Shown in pieces: positions 16,831 through 25,373 of a DNA stretch of 64,000 nucleotides. This DNA is from CAZJAH01 sp964544155 (GTDB taxonomy: Bacteria; Bacteroidota; Ignavibacteria; Kapaibacteriales; UBA2268): contig CAZJAH010000007.1 in NCBI GenBank assembly GCA_964544155.1, positions 23,406 through 87,405 on the forward strand, written 5' to 3'. How positions within the stretch are numbered: position 1 is the stretch's first letter; every line of letters starts with the position of its first letter. A program made the translations under genes and the position numbers. Under the pieces are notes generated by a model. That model ran no database searches. It saw only the letters and a program-made list of their open reading frames with translations, and was not told where the DNA came from.

Positions 16831-16932
16831 AAAGAAAGACGCCTTGGACTTGTTAAAAAAATAGCATAAATTAATATTGCTGAATCATTTTTATATAAAT
16901 ATAATTATTTTGACATAATTTAAAATAATATT

Positions 16933-17835
16933 ATGAGAAAAAATATTACGATTTTACTGGCAGTATTTCTAACTTCATTTTTAATAGCAGAAGCTAATGA
17001 AGTAGAAGCTAACGTTACCGTTAATATGGAACAGATTTCACAGGAAAACAGAACAAATGTGATGTCGCTGGAATCCGACCTGGAAAAGTATATAAATTCC
17101 CAGACCTTTACAGATCTTGAATGGGAAGGGCCGCCTATACCTGTGGAAATATCAATATACCTCAGCGGAGGATTCAATAACCGCTACGACGCGCGGCTTT
17201 TTATTGCCTCAAAGCGTTATCTTTACGGACAGGAAGGCCAATCGATCACTCTGAGGCTTATCGATGACAAATGGAGCTTTGAATACGCTCGCGGCGCGAT
17301 ACATACTTATAATCCCCTTCGGTTCGACCCCTTTATTAGCCTGATAGATTTTTACCTGCTTTTGATAATCGGATATGACCTCGATACCTACGGCGTGCTG
17401 GACGGCACCAACATATATGAACAGGCTAAGGCCATAGTCCGCCTTGGCGCCGGACAGAACGCTCAGGGATATGAAACATTTTCCAATCCGGGCGAATTTA
17501 CCAGATACAATCTGGTTTCAGAACTTACAGATCCAAGGTTTGAACCGTTCCGAACACTTACTTTTGAATATTATGTGGACGGGCTGGACTACATGTCTGA
17601 AAATAAGGATCAGGCCTTGCAGAATTTAGCGGATATTATTAATGATATGGCCGTATTTAAAGATAAGAAGATGTCAGGCCCAAGCGCTTTGCTGCAGGCG
17701 TTCTTTGATGCCAAACATAATGAACTTGCACAGCTGTTCGAAGGTTACGACAAAGACCCTATGCTCTTCAGGAACCTGATGTTCCTGGATCCATCACACT
17801 CACAGGTATATATAGAAGCTCAGGAAAGCCGATAG
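16933..17835 (+). CDS. porD: T9SS accessory protein PorD (DUF4835)
   Basis: The 300-residue exported protein has a signal peptide (1-21). The sequence after it follows the DUF4835 pattern: VTVNMEQISQENRTNVMSLE near the N-terminus, an ARLFIASKRYLYGQ segment, and the best block, DPFISLIDFYLLLIIGYDLD, with TYGVLDGTNIYEQAKAIV. In Porphyromonas gingivalis PorD is needed for type IX secretion, and its homologues are widespread in the phylum. It is monocistronic here, divergent from two outer-membrane genes and followed by a terminator. It supports an active T9SS, which the sorting tails in the window need. Confidence 0.8.
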   Translation: MRKNITILLAVFLTSFLIAEANEVEANVTVNMEQISQENRTNVMSLESDLEKYINSQTFTDLEWEGPPIPVEISIYLSGGFNNRYDARLFIASKRYLYGQEGQSITLRLIDDKWSFEYARGAIHTYNPLRFDPFISLIDFYLLLIIGYDLDTYGVLDGTNIYEQAKAIVRLGAGQNAQGYETFSNPGEFTRYNLVSELTDPRFEPFRTLTFEYYVDGLDYMSENKDQALQNLADIINDMAVFKDKKMSGPSALLQAFFDAKHNELAQLFEGYDKDPMLFRNLMFLDPSHSQVYIEAQESR

Positions 17836-17858
17836 TAGAAGCTCAGGAAAGCCGATAG
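17813..17858 (+). repeat. 23-bp perfect tandem duplication at the porD stop codon
   Basis: The 23 bases at 17813-17835, ending in the TAG stop, are repeated exactly at 17836-17858. The second copy is outside the gene, so the protein is unchanged. Confidence 0.95.
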
Positions 17859-17889
17859 GCTAAACTGGCAAGAAAATTTTAAAAGGAAG

Positions 17890-17920
17890 GCCCGGGTATT
17901 TCCCGGGCTTTTAATTTTTA
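17890..17920 (+). terminator. Terminator after porD
   Basis: A perfect GCCCGGG/CCCGGGC stem with a TATTT loop and a T-rich tail. Confidence 0.9.
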
Positions 17921-17932
17921 TTAATATAGAAA

Positions 17933-19300
17933 TTATTTCTTTTTGCCGAATTTTATTCTGTCAGTATCTTGCAGTCTGGCAGGCTCTGAACTCCGTTCCT
18001 GCGGAACCGGTACGCTTTCGTCCTTATTAAAACCTTCGATATCGCAGTAAGGGCCGGTAGGTTCTACATGTTCGCTATTAGTAAAGGGCGCCGATCCCAT
18101 ATCTACGTCTATGATAGTAACGGTATCTGCCTTGATCTCTGGTGTCACCATAAGGGCTATCATCATTATCAATCCGGTTGAGATGATCACAAAGAAAAGA
18201 ATCCCGGAACTGAAATCCTGGATCTGATAAATCGGCGGTATGGAGAAAAACAGCAATATGGTTATCAATCCGCGAGGCGCCAGGAATATTTCAGGAAGCA
18301 CATTTGTCTTTAAGAACAATTTGAAATTAATAAACCTTACCAGGTAGAGAATAATTACAATTACCGAACCAACGAGGATTACAGTAGGTTCAAAAAATAC
18401 CTGCAGATTGATGGATAAGCCGAAAGCAACGAAAAAGAATGTCCTTACTAAAAAGGCTGTTTCGGATGTAACTATCTTGAAATCCTTTGTAATTAGATCA
18501 ACAACTTTAAAATCGAGATAATCTTTTAACTTCGACCTGAAGAAAAGTCGGGCATTATTCAGTACGAGCCCGAAAATAAAAATCATCAGCAGGGAAGAAA
18601 GATGGAATTTTTTCCCGATGGAATAAAGAAGCGCAAGGATAGCAAGCATAAGGAACAGTTTAATGCTGTGCTTCATCCTGCTGAAAAAAAATACCATCAA
18701 ATATGAAATAATTATAGAAAGCAGAATTGTAAGCAGAATATTGCCTAATCCTGAAATCGAGAATATGCTACCTTCCTGAAGCACAACAAAATTAAAGAAC
18801 ATAATACCGATAATGTCGGAAAAAGTCCCTTCATAGATCATAAACTCTTTTTTCTTTTGAGTAAGTGTATGAATGCTTGGTATCAGCACCGCGCTGCTAA
18901 CTACGGATAAGGGTATGGCATAAACAAGTGAATTAAAAAAGGGTTCGCTGAGTATAAGCATAATTGCCAGCGCTATGGCAATTGAAGATATCACCAGAAT
19001 TAACAGCGCCATAAGTATGCTTTGCCTTATTGTAGGTAATCGTTCGCGGGTGATCTTCAAATCGACAGCGGCTTCAAGCACAATCATGATCAAGCCGATG
19101 ATACCCAGCAGTTCCAGTACATCAAAAAACTCAGCGGTAACATCAATATTATAAAAATTGGCAAGCTCTTTTAAACCAATTCCCGTGCCGATAAGAAAAA
19201 GCACAGACGGTATCTTAAACTTCCTGGAAGTTATGTCAAAAATATAAGACAGTGCTACAAGAATGCTTCCGCCAATCAATACTACATAAGGATCAAACAT
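17933..19300 (-). CDS. Cation:proton antiporter (CPA family)
   Basis: The 455-residue protein has about 11-12 hydrophobic segments spread from the N-terminus to about residue 385 and a hydrophilic C-terminal tail of about 65 residues. The pattern LIGTGIGLKELANFYNIDVT followed by ELLGIIGLIMIVLEAAVDLK resembles the NhaP/KefB-like fold, in which an acidic residue in the fifth or sixth helix carries the ion. Such proteins exchange protons for Na+ or K+ at the inner membrane. No regulatory TrkA-type domain is visible in the tail. An AAGGA box precedes the ATG. It is monocistronic. Confidence 0.85.
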   Translation of the reverse strand: MFDPYVVLIGGSILVALSYIFDITSRKFKIPSVLFLIGTGIGLKELANFYNIDVTAEFFDVLELLGIIGLIMIVLEAAVDLKITRERLPTIRQSILMALLILVISSIAIALAIMLILSEPFFNSLVYAIPLSVVSSAVLIPSIHTLTQKKKEFMIYEGTFSDIIGIMFFNFVVLQEGSIFSISGLGNILLTILLSIIISYLMVFFFSRMKHSIKLFLMLAILALLYSIGKKFHLSSLLMIFIFGLVLNNARLFFRSKLKDYLDFKVVDLITKDFKIVTSETAFLVRTFFFVAFGLSINLQVFFEPTVILVGSVIVIILYLVRFINFKLFLKTNVLPEIFLAPRGLITILLFFSIPPIYQIQDFSSGILFFVIISTGLIMMIALMVTPEIKADTVTIIDVDMGSAPFTNSEHVEPTGPYCDIEGFNKDESVPVPQERSSEPARLQDTDRIKFGKKK

Positions 19301-19469
19301 ATATCCTTCTTTTCAGTGAATACTATTATGTAATAATTTGTATTACACGTGTAAGCCATGATAAAATTAATAACTGATAGCCGATTAATTATTCATGGGA
19401 TTTCGATTTTAATAGAAATCATTAAATGTTTTAACAATTTTAAAAAAAACAGCAACGGATAAAAAATAT

Positions 19470-19501
19470 TTTGGATAAATAGGATAAAAGAAATATATTT
19501 G
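19470..19501 (+). promoter_or_regulatory. Bacteroidota-type promoter of rpmG
   Basis: TTTG at 19470-19473 and TATATTTG at 19494-19501 are 20 bases apart, matching the phylum consensus TTTG-N19/20-TAnnTTTG. The start codon of rpmG follows 34 bases later. The rest of 19301-19535 shows no gene. Confidence 0.7.
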
Positions 19502-19535
19502 TAGTTCTTATGAAATTAAAGTTCGGAGTTATACA

Positions 19536-19715
19536 ATGGCAAAGAAAGAGCAGAGAATAATCGTAACGCTTGAATGCACAGAAGCTAAGAAAGAGGGAAA
19601 GCCGGCTTCGCGCTATTCAACCAAGAAGAATAAACAGAATACTCCGGAAAGGATGGAACTAAAAAAATATAATCCTTTCCTGCGCAGGCACACGATCCAT
19701 AAAGAAATCAAATAA
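19536..19715 (+). CDS. rpmG: Large ribosomal subunit protein bL33
   Basis: A 59-residue basic protein not marked by length alone, but clear in sequence: MAKKEQRIIVTLECTEAKKE near the start, then STKKNKQNTPERMELKKYNP and the C-terminal RRHTIHKEIK, the standard bL33 blocks. Only one of the four zinc-ligand cysteines remains, so it is the zinc-free (C-minus) form, often linked with growth under low zinc. It is transcribed alone from a good promoter and closed by a terminator. In many genomes rpmG sits beside a tRNA or secE, but neither is seen here. Confidence 0.95.
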   Translation: MAKKEQRIIVTLECTEAKKEGKPASRYSTKKNKQNTPERMELKKYNPFLRRHTIHKEIK

Positions 19716-19721
19716 TTTTAA

Positions 19722-19748
19722 AAAAGCGGCTCAAATGCCGCTTTTTTT
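19722..19748 (+). terminator. Terminator after rpmG
   Basis: AGCGGC/GCCGCT stem, TCAAAT loop and T7. Confidence 0.9.
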
Positions 19749-19752
19749 AATA

Positions 19753-19778
19753 AAAAACTTCCCGGCTGAACCGGGAAG
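19753..19778 (-). terminator. Minus-strand terminator with no gene in front of it
   Basis: CTTCCCGG/CCGGGAAG stem. On the minus strand it is followed by a run of six T broken by nothing but the stem end. No minus-strand protein gene lies within 1.3 kb upstream (the next is 21113), so it probably ends a non-coding transcript or read-through. Confidence 0.75.
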
Positions 19779-20137
19779 CTCTTCCCTCCGCTATCCAATG
19801 CATGATCTGGGGAAATCATTAGATTAAATCATTTATCGTGAATATATCTCATATTGATTCAGCAGGCACGAGGGGAATAAAATCCGCTGAATTCGATATT
19901 CCCGTTGGCCGTTCTTACAGAAAAACACTTAACAAAATACTTGAAAATAAAAGAATTGGATGAAAAATCATATTCTTCGGTAGTTATATTTCCCATCCTA
20001 TGCGCTATTCAAACAAATGGGTGAATATTAATTAACAAATGCGTGAATTTTTTTACACGAAATCATTATTTCATTTCGTCAGGAAATGTACCCTCACAAT
20101 GAATATGTGAGTTTGGGTTTTTTCACACCACAAAATA
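19779..20137. other. Structured stretch without a protein gene
   Basis: Contains an ATTCAGC (19857-19863) / GCTGAAT (19886-19892) stem and an ATGAT...ATCAT hairpin (about 19802-19819). It is bounded by a minus-strand terminator on the left and a plus-oriented terminator-like hairpin on the right (20091-20123). A small RNA on either strand would fit. No tmRNA, RNase P, SRP or 6S signature was recognised. Confidence 0.35.
20091..20123 (+). terminator. Terminator-like hairpin ahead of the 70-aa gene
   Basis: CTCACA (20093-20098) pairs with TGTGAG (20106-20111), with flanking CCC/GGG across a TTT bulge, then T6. It sits 27 bases before the next start codon, so it could end an upstream small RNA or act as an attenuator. 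Confidence 0.4.
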
Positions 20138-20149
20138 ATGGAGGCGAAT

Positions 20150-20362
20150 ATGCTGTACACTGCACGACATCACGACCCCGCGGCGATGACAGAAGCTGAA
20201 AGCGTAGTTTTCCGCATCACGGAAATCTCGCGAATGCTTAAAAAACTGAAGAACTTTGACGACCTGACTTTCGATGACAAGATGGCTATTAACGACCTTG
20301 AAAACGAGTTTAAGAAACTACACAAAAAGTACAACGAATTTCGGGATAAACATATAATCTGA
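20150..20362 (+). CDS. Small helical protein of 70 residues, function unknown
   Basis: I choose the ATG at 20150 because a GGAGG box lies 5 bases upstream. A further in-frame ATG at 20138 overlaps that box and is unlikely. The sequence is charged and probably helical throughout, with a likely coiled-coil segment in the second half (DKMAINDLENEFKKLHKKYN). There is no signal peptide or membrane segment. No family was recognised. It is transcribed alone between a terminator-like hairpin and a perfect terminator. Confidence 0.75.
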   Translation: MLYTARHHDPAAMTEAESVVFRITEISRMLKKLKNFDDLTFDDKMAINDLENEFKKLHKKYNEFRDKHII

Positions 20363-20383
20363 AAGACTTCTGACTCGATGATA

Positions 20384-20411
20384 AACCTCTGAGAACCTCA
20401 GAGGTTTTTTT
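20384..20411 (+). terminator. Terminator after the 70-aa gene
   Basis: A perfect 10-bp stem AACCTCTGAG/CTCAGAGGTT with a 3-base loop and T7. Confidence 0.95.
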
Positions 20412-20576
20412 GTGCCTCAGAAGAAATTCGACTATCCAATTCAAAAATGCACTTTTTGAAAAAATATCTTGGCATTTATTAATAATTAAGCTATAATAAT
20501 TATGGCTTAAAAAGAGCAATATCAGGCTGTTAGCTTAATATAAATATTTTATTTGCTAATTAATGAGAGTAGGAAC

Positions 20577-21042
20577 ATGAAAGGTTTTTACGGAATTCTT
20601 TTTGGCCTTTTGCTCTTTAGCTTTTATCAGCTTAATGCTGAAGGCCCTTTCATCGCTCAGCATGGAATGGGTTTTACTTACGGCGGTTATCACAGCGTTG
20701 CGCATCACCCGGTTTCGGGATATGTGATCCTTGCCAGTGGTAATACTTACGACGACGGGCACAGGATAATCCTTGTGCATATGGACGAGAGCGGCGATAC
20801 AATAAGCACAAAGCATTTCAGTAAAAATGAGCTGCTCGACCGCTGGCCTGTTAAAATGGCCGCGGCTGCTGACGGTAGCGGATATTACATCTTAACCACA
20901 TCAGTTATTAAACCTTCTGATGCAATTTAAGGGTGAAGCAGTTGCCATAGAAGTACACGGGCCGGCCGCAGGAGTTTATTTCGTATGTGTGTTTGATGGG
21001 CCGGTACTAAAGTATATAAAGAAAATCGCGATAAGGGGTTAA
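20577..21042 (+). pseudogene. Collapsed gene for a T9SS-secreted protein
   Basis: An ATG at 20577 behind AGTAGGA starts a signal peptide (MKGFYGILFGLLLFSFYQL...) and the beginning of a propeller-like secreted domain (HHPVSGYVILASGNTYDDGH), open until a stop at 20930. Shifted by one base, 20920-21042 encodes the last 40 residues of a T9SS sorting domain (AAGVYFVCVFDGP, ending KKIAIRG). The two parts look like the two ends of a much longer cargo gene joined by a large internal deletion with a frame change. A terminator follows at the expected place. The truncated first part (118 codons) might still be translated. Confidence 0.75.
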
Positions 21043-21055
21043 TTCCTATTTACAT

Positions 21056-21091
21056 AAAAAGCAGGGAAGTACTGATCTTCCCTGCTTTTTT
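21056..21091. terminator. Bidirectional terminator
   Basis: GCAGGGAAG/CTTCCCTGC stem with A5 before and T6 after it, so it works on both strands, for the broken T9SS gene and for the convergent DUF169 operon. Confidence 0.9.
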
Positions 21092-21112
21092 AAATGATTC
21101 ATGATCCGGTGA

Positions 21113-21901
21113 TCAGGCGCTTTCGCCTTTTTTATAAACTATAAGATTGCAGTTTTTGCAGATGGCAGCTCCAGGGAAGTTGTCGCCCGGCCTGGTAATC
21201 GAAGCGGTGCCATGCTTTTTGATCCTTTCGGCCATTCTGTTAATAAGTGCTTCCAGATGAATACCCGGCACAAAGAAGTTAAGCTCTCCCTTCTCTGTTT
21301 TTCCGGCATTATAGCTTCCCGAGCACGCGGTGCACATATTTGCAGTTTTTTCGAGGTAACAATACACGTTACCGCTGCAAGCGGAAGAATTTATAGTGAT
21401 ATTAGTTTTCAGCGGGTGTATATCCATTGCCGCCATGTAATCAACCGCAAGGTGGTATGCCTGCAGGTTGTCGCAATAAAAATGCACAGTATCGGGCGCA
21501 AAGTAAGTATCAGCAAGCGGCGATACTGCAATAGCTTTGAGCGTTCCTTCGGGAAGGCGTGGTTTTGACTTTACGAATTTTTCTGCCTGATCATAACTGC
21601 GGCAGTACTTTAAGTGGCTTTTAACTTCAGCTTCATCAAAGCCTTTCCATCCAAAGCAGTACATTGCATTAGTGCAGCCGAAATGCTCTTTCCTGACAAG
21701 CAGGGTCTGGCCTGTCATCCTGGGGCCTATTTCGTACTGGCAGAAAGTAAGGTTTCTTTGCGAAGTATAGTATTCGGTGTTTTGTTTGAATTCCTCAAGC
21801 TCTTCATCCTTAAAGAAGAACTTAACAGCGACCGGAAAATGCATGAGATGAAATCCGTCGACCAGGATATCATGCATCTCTTCGTATGTATATTTTTCCA
21901 T
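21113..21901 (-). CDS. DUF169 family cysteine-rich protein
   Basis: The 262-residue protein lacks a signal peptide. It has the DUF169 opening (PVAVKFFFK near residue 24) and many cysteines: FCQYEIGPR, HFGCTNAMYCFGW, SSACSGNVYCY, MCTACSGSY and AICKNCNLIVY. Several are spaced for metal or cluster binding. DUF169 proteins occur mainly in anaerobes and their reaction is not known. AGGAGTT lies 5 bases before the ATG. It is the last gene of a four-gene minus-strand set with a small membrane protein, a TauE/SafE exporter and an iron-sulfur flavoprotein, which suggests a part in electron transfer to, or handling of, a sulfur compound. Confidence 0.75.
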   Translation of the reverse strand: MEKYTYEEMHDILVDGFHLMHFPVAVKFFFKDEELEEFKQNTEYYTSQRNLTFCQYEIGPRMTGQTLLVRKEHFGCTNAMYCFGWKGFDEAEVKSHLKYCRSYDQAEKFVKSKPRLPEGTLKAIAVSPLADTYFAPDTVHFYCDNLQAYHLAVDYMAAMDIHPLKTNITINSSACSGNVYCYLEKTANMCTACSGSYNAGKTEKGELNFFVPGIHLEALINRMAERIKKHGTASITRPGDNFPGAAICKNCNLIVYKKGESA

Positions 21902-21904
21902 GAT

Positions 21905-22360
21905 TTAACTCCTGTGTAAATTAGCTTGTGCTATTTTTCTGTATCTATGGTAATTAAGCAACCCGGAAATCCCGGCTTTTGTTAAATAATAAGCAAAAAT
22001 TAGTATAAAAAATAAATTAACAGGCGGAAGAAAGAGCTCTTTATCTTTGAAAAAATCATATAACAGATACACTGCCGGCATCATCAGGACTAGCGCCAGG
22101 GAATTTGCCGCTATCCTCGAAAAAAACACTTTGCCGTGCAGTTCATTGAACTCATCCTGAAGGCCCCGGCGGGCTTCTTTGTCTTTATGCACCATTGCCA
22201 GCATAATCAGGCTTTTTAGTTCTTCCATCCGCAATGTATTGGATCTTATCTCCTCATAATTGCTTTTAAGGAGTTTAGGGCCTAATGCTGAATTAGCCCT
22301 GTCTGCAAGGTATATGGCAGCGATTGATGTTAATAAAAAAATCAATGAATCGATTAACAT
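21905..22360 (-). CDS. Small membrane protein with central charged helix
   Basis: I take the ATG at 22360, one base after the TauE-gene stop. A TTG 12 bases further upstream would overlap that gene. The 151 residues have one N-terminal hydrophobic segment, a charged helical stretch of about 60 residues with a likely coiled coil (MVHKDKEARRGLQDEFNELH), then two more hydrophobic segments. The layout recalls small YidC/DUF106-like insertase folds, but I cannot support that from sequence identity. Function unknown. Co-transcribed with the exporter and the DUF169 protein. Confidence 0.6.
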   Translation of the reverse strand: MLIDSLIFLLTSIAAIYLADRANSALGPKLLKSNYEEIRSNTLRMEELKSLIMLAMVHKDKEARRGLQDEFNELHGKVFFSRIAANSLALVLMMPAVYLLYDFFKDKELFLPPVNLFFILIFAYYLTKAGISGLLNYHRYRKIAQANLHRS

Positions 22361-22361
22361 T

Positions 22362-23393
22362 TTACATCCCAAACAACTTAATATCGAAAAATCCTCTAAG
22401 GAAGTACCTCAGGCCAACATAAGCTGATAATACTCCGAAAATAATGTAAAGCAATCTCATCGGTAGAAACTTCTGTGTTTTGGGTCCGATGTATGCGCCA
22501 ATCAGGATACCTGCCATACCGATAAATATCACAGGTGAGAATTTAACTCCGGTTATAATCCAACCGATGATGGCTGATATCATATTTACAAGCACGGCCA
22601 GAGCCGAAGCGCCCGGCACTATGTAAAACGGCAGCCCGAAGGCATTAGATAAGATCGGCACATAAAGAAATCCGCCTCCCACACCAACAACTGTGGCAAT
22701 GAAACCGACTACAGCGCCCACGAAAACCTGTGGAAGATATGCAATCTTAAAATGCTCACCGAAGAAATCGAATTCCAGGGCTGTAGCCCCAAGCTTAACG
22801 TCTTTGATACCTTCTATCTCTTTGATCCTGCCTTCGGCCCTCAGCTCCCTTACTCTTTCCTGGAATTTCGCAGCTGCTGCCTTTCCTGCGGTTTTCTTTT
22901 TCATGCCGGCAGGTGAAGCACTGTAGAACATAAATCCTGAAACCAGAAAGGTGACTATTCCAAATATTCCCATCAGCTCGCTTATATCAAGTTTGCCGCC
23001 TGTAGTGAATACAGCTATCTGCGCGCCCAGAAAGGCGCCGACACCAAGGCTGAGCCCGGCCGCCCATACAAGCCTTTTTTGCAAGAGCCACATTAATGTG
23101 CTCATTACGCTGTTCACAAGGGTAAGCATACTGTTTGAAAGCCTAATATTATCGGAAAGCAGCTTACCTCCGTCTATTTGTTCGCCAGTAGCATCCTGGG
23201 CCATTATTCCTTTCATTGCTGCTGCTTTAGAACCGAGTCCGAGTACTGTTATATGGCCGAATCCGGCCATTATGCCTCCGAAAGCGCCAACTGTAGAAAA
23301 AATCCATCCCGTCCAAATTGACCAAAGAATATAGACCAGAGCGTCTATCATTATGGTTTCGCCGCCTATGGTAATCCATTCTACCGGAAACAT
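22362..23393 (-). CDS. TauE/SafE family exporter (probable sulfite or organosulfonate permease)
   Basis: The 343-residue protein has about eight hydrophobic segments in two halves, as usual for TauE/SafE (DUF81) permeases. The second half shows the family block VVGVGGGFLYVPILSNAFGL. A charged cytoplasmic loop of about 70 residues (about 165-235) separates the halves and is longer than in minimal members. Some members move sulfite, sulfoacetate or related anions out of the cell. ATAGGAG lies 5 bases ahead of the ATG, supporting this start rather than the internal ATG at residue 15. The gene follows the iron-sulfur flavoprotein by 50 bases. Confidence 0.8.
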   Translation of the reverse strand: MFPVEWITIGGETIMIDALVYILWSIWTGWIFSTVGAFGGIMAGFGHITVLGLGSKAAAMKGIMAQDATGEQIDGGKLLSDNIRLSNSMLTLVNSVMSTLMWLLQKRLVWAAGLSLGVGAFLGAQIAVFTTGGKLDISELMGIFGIVTFLVSGFMFYSASPAGMKKKTAGKAAAAKFQERVRELRAEGRIKEIEGIKDVKLGATALEFDFFGEHFKIAYLPQVFVGAVVGFIATVVGVGGGFLYVPILSNAFGLPFYIVPGASALAVLVNMISAIIGWIITGVKFSPVIFIGMAGILIGAYIGPKTQKFLPMRLLYIIFGVLSAYVGLRYFLRGFFDIKLFGM

Positions 23394-23443
23394 GTGAACT
23401 CCTATAATCTTTTACTTAATGTTTATAATTTTATGATTAGTTA

Positions 23444-25144
23444 TTACTTATTTGAAAAAACAGCCGATTTTATACTTACTCCGGAATCGGGATCCATCAT
23501 TTCAATAAACCCGCATGGGCATGCATCAGCGCAGTGACCGCAGCCTTTGCAGAGATTGATCCTTACATTGAATCCTTCATGGCTTTCATTCTTTGCCGGG
23601 GTAATGCTTTCGCCGCAAACATCCCAGCATGTGCCGCAGTCAAAGCAGGAACCGCAGCTCATACACCTTAAGGCTTCATCAAAAGCTTCATCCTCTTTCA
23701 GGCAGCACTTAACCTCCTTTTCGAGTGATTGGATCCTTTCATCAGGCGGGAGGTTATAAGCTTCATGCCGGGCTTTTTCAGAATAATAATCGTATAAAAT
23801 ACGGGTTTTATCGGCTACCTGCCGGTCAATATCATCATCAGCTTCAATTCCCCTGAATTTGTTGTGTATGGTTTCAGCGGCTTTTCTACCCTGGAAAATA
23901 GCTATGGTTACCAGCCCGAGGTCAAGTACGTCACCTCCAGCGAATACTTTTTCATTCTTGTTGCCCAATGCTTTTTCTAATCCGGTTTTATCCGGAGACT
24001 GGCTTATGGCTGATATAAGGGTATCGAAATTAAACTCTTTGAATTCGCCTTCCACGGGGACAGGCCTTCTTCTGCCTGAATCATCAGGGTCGCCTAAGCT
24101 CATTACGCTGCATTTCAGCTTAGAAGGCTTTCCGCCTTCGGCAATTATTTCTACCGGCTGCAGGAGAAAGCTCATCTTAATGCCTTCTTCTTCGGCTTCA
24201 ATTATTTCTGATTCAATCGCGGGCATTTCTTTACGTGTGCGCCTGTAGATCAATTCCACGTCTGCGCCAAGCCTTTTAGATACTCGTGCCGCGTCAATGG
24301 CAGTATCGCCGCCGCCAACAACGAGCACCTTACCGCCTATACCCGGCGGCATTTTGGAATTAACTTTATTTAGAAATTCCGTGCCTGTGAATATATTCTC
24401 CGCGTTTTCGTTATCCAGGCCGAGGGTTCTTCCTTTATGGGCACCTATACCGACAAATACGGCATCGTATTTGTTTTCAAGATCATCATAACTTATATCC
24501 CTGCCGATAGTGGTATTACAGCTGATCTTAACACCTAATCGTTTGATTCTTTCGATTTCCTTATCGAGCACATCCTGAGGCAGCCTGTAGTCGGGTATGC
24601 CATAGCGCAGCATTCCTCCTGGCCTGGGAAAGCTCTCGAAAACGTCAATGTCGTATCCTCTTCTCGCGAGCTGATATGCCGCGGAAAGCCCCGCCGGGCC
24701 GGCCCCGATGACAGCGATTTTTTCAGGGTGCTTGTCTTCGCTGATATTAGGTACTTCAAGCGCCTGGCCGATGGCAAAATCCCCCAGAAATCTTTCAATA
24801 TTGTTTATGGCAACAGGGCTGTCTTTAAATTGGCGGTTGCACGATTCTTCGCAAGGATGTGGGCAAACCCTTCCGCATACCGCCGGGAAAGGGTTTGTTT
24901 CCATAATGATTTTCCATGCTTTTCTGAATGACTCATCAAAACTGCGTCCTTCTTTTTCTGTATCAGCTATAGTCTTTAATACTTCTCTGATTTTAGTACC
25001 GCTGGGGCATCCCACGGAGCATGGCGCTTTCTTTTTATCAAATTCCGGGCGGTAGGGGGATTCTTCCACACCGGCGTTCCCATCCTGATTAATCAGCCTT
25101 CCGAGGACTTTTCTCTTTTCAAGTATTTTTTTGATTTTTTTCAA
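23444..25144 (-). CDS. GltD/DsrL-like NAD(P)H oxidoreductase with ferredoxin C-terminus
   Basis: The 566-residue flavoprotein begins with a GltD-type iron-sulfur region (NPFPAVCGRVCPHPCEESCN, about 85-104). The FAD-binding GAGPAGLSAAYQLARRGYDI (about 146-165) and the NAD(P)-binding VVGGGDTAIDAARVSKRLGA follow. The C-terminus adds CMSCGSCFDCGTCWDVC and CKGCGHCADACPCG, two cysteine sets for 4Fe-4S clusters, an arrangement found in DsrL (electron donor or acceptor of reverse sulfite reductase) and in SfrB-type NADPH oxidoreductases. No dsr genes are nearby, so the partner is unknown. Start is TTG with GGAGGT 4 bases upstream. It is the first gene of the four-gene set. Confidence 0.8.
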   Translation of the reverse strand: MKKIKKILEKRKVLGRLINQDGNAGVEESPYRPEFDKKKAPCSVGCPSGTKIREVLKTIADTEKEGRSFDESFRKAWKIIMETNPFPAVCGRVCPHPCEESCNRQFKDSPVAINNIERFLGDFAIGQALEVPNISEDKHPEKIAVIGAGPAGLSAAYQLARRGYDIDVFESFPRPGGMLRYGIPDYRLPQDVLDKEIERIKRLGVKISCNTTIGRDISYDDLENKYDAVFVGIGAHKGRTLGLDNENAENIFTGTEFLNKVNSKMPPGIGGKVLVVGGGDTAIDAARVSKRLGADVELIYRRTRKEMPAIESEIIEAEEEGIKMSFLLQPVEIIAEGGKPSKLKCSVMSLGDPDDSGRRRPVPVEGEFKEFNFDTLISAISQSPDKTGLEKALGNKNEKVFAGGDVLDLGLVTIAIFQGRKAAETIHNKFRGIEADDDIDRQVADKTRILYDYYSEKARHEAYNLPPDERIQSLEKEVKCCLKEDEAFDEALRCMSCGSCFDCGTCWDVCGESITPAKNESHEGFNVRINLCKGCGHCADACPCGFIEMMDPDSGVSIKSAVFSNK

Positions 25145-25373
25145 TTATACCTCCGGTATTAATTCAAACTATATGAAAATCCGGCAATAAATTCAATCAT
25201 TTACTATTGTAATAAATTTATTGAATTCAGTTCTATTTTGCATATATATTCTTCTAAAAGAATATTTATGTAACATTTGTGTGGTTTTTATGAGTTTTAC
25301 ACTCTTTTTATTAAAATTTCATTAAAGATGTATTCATATATGCCGATAAAATTGTATATTGGAAAATTTTATC

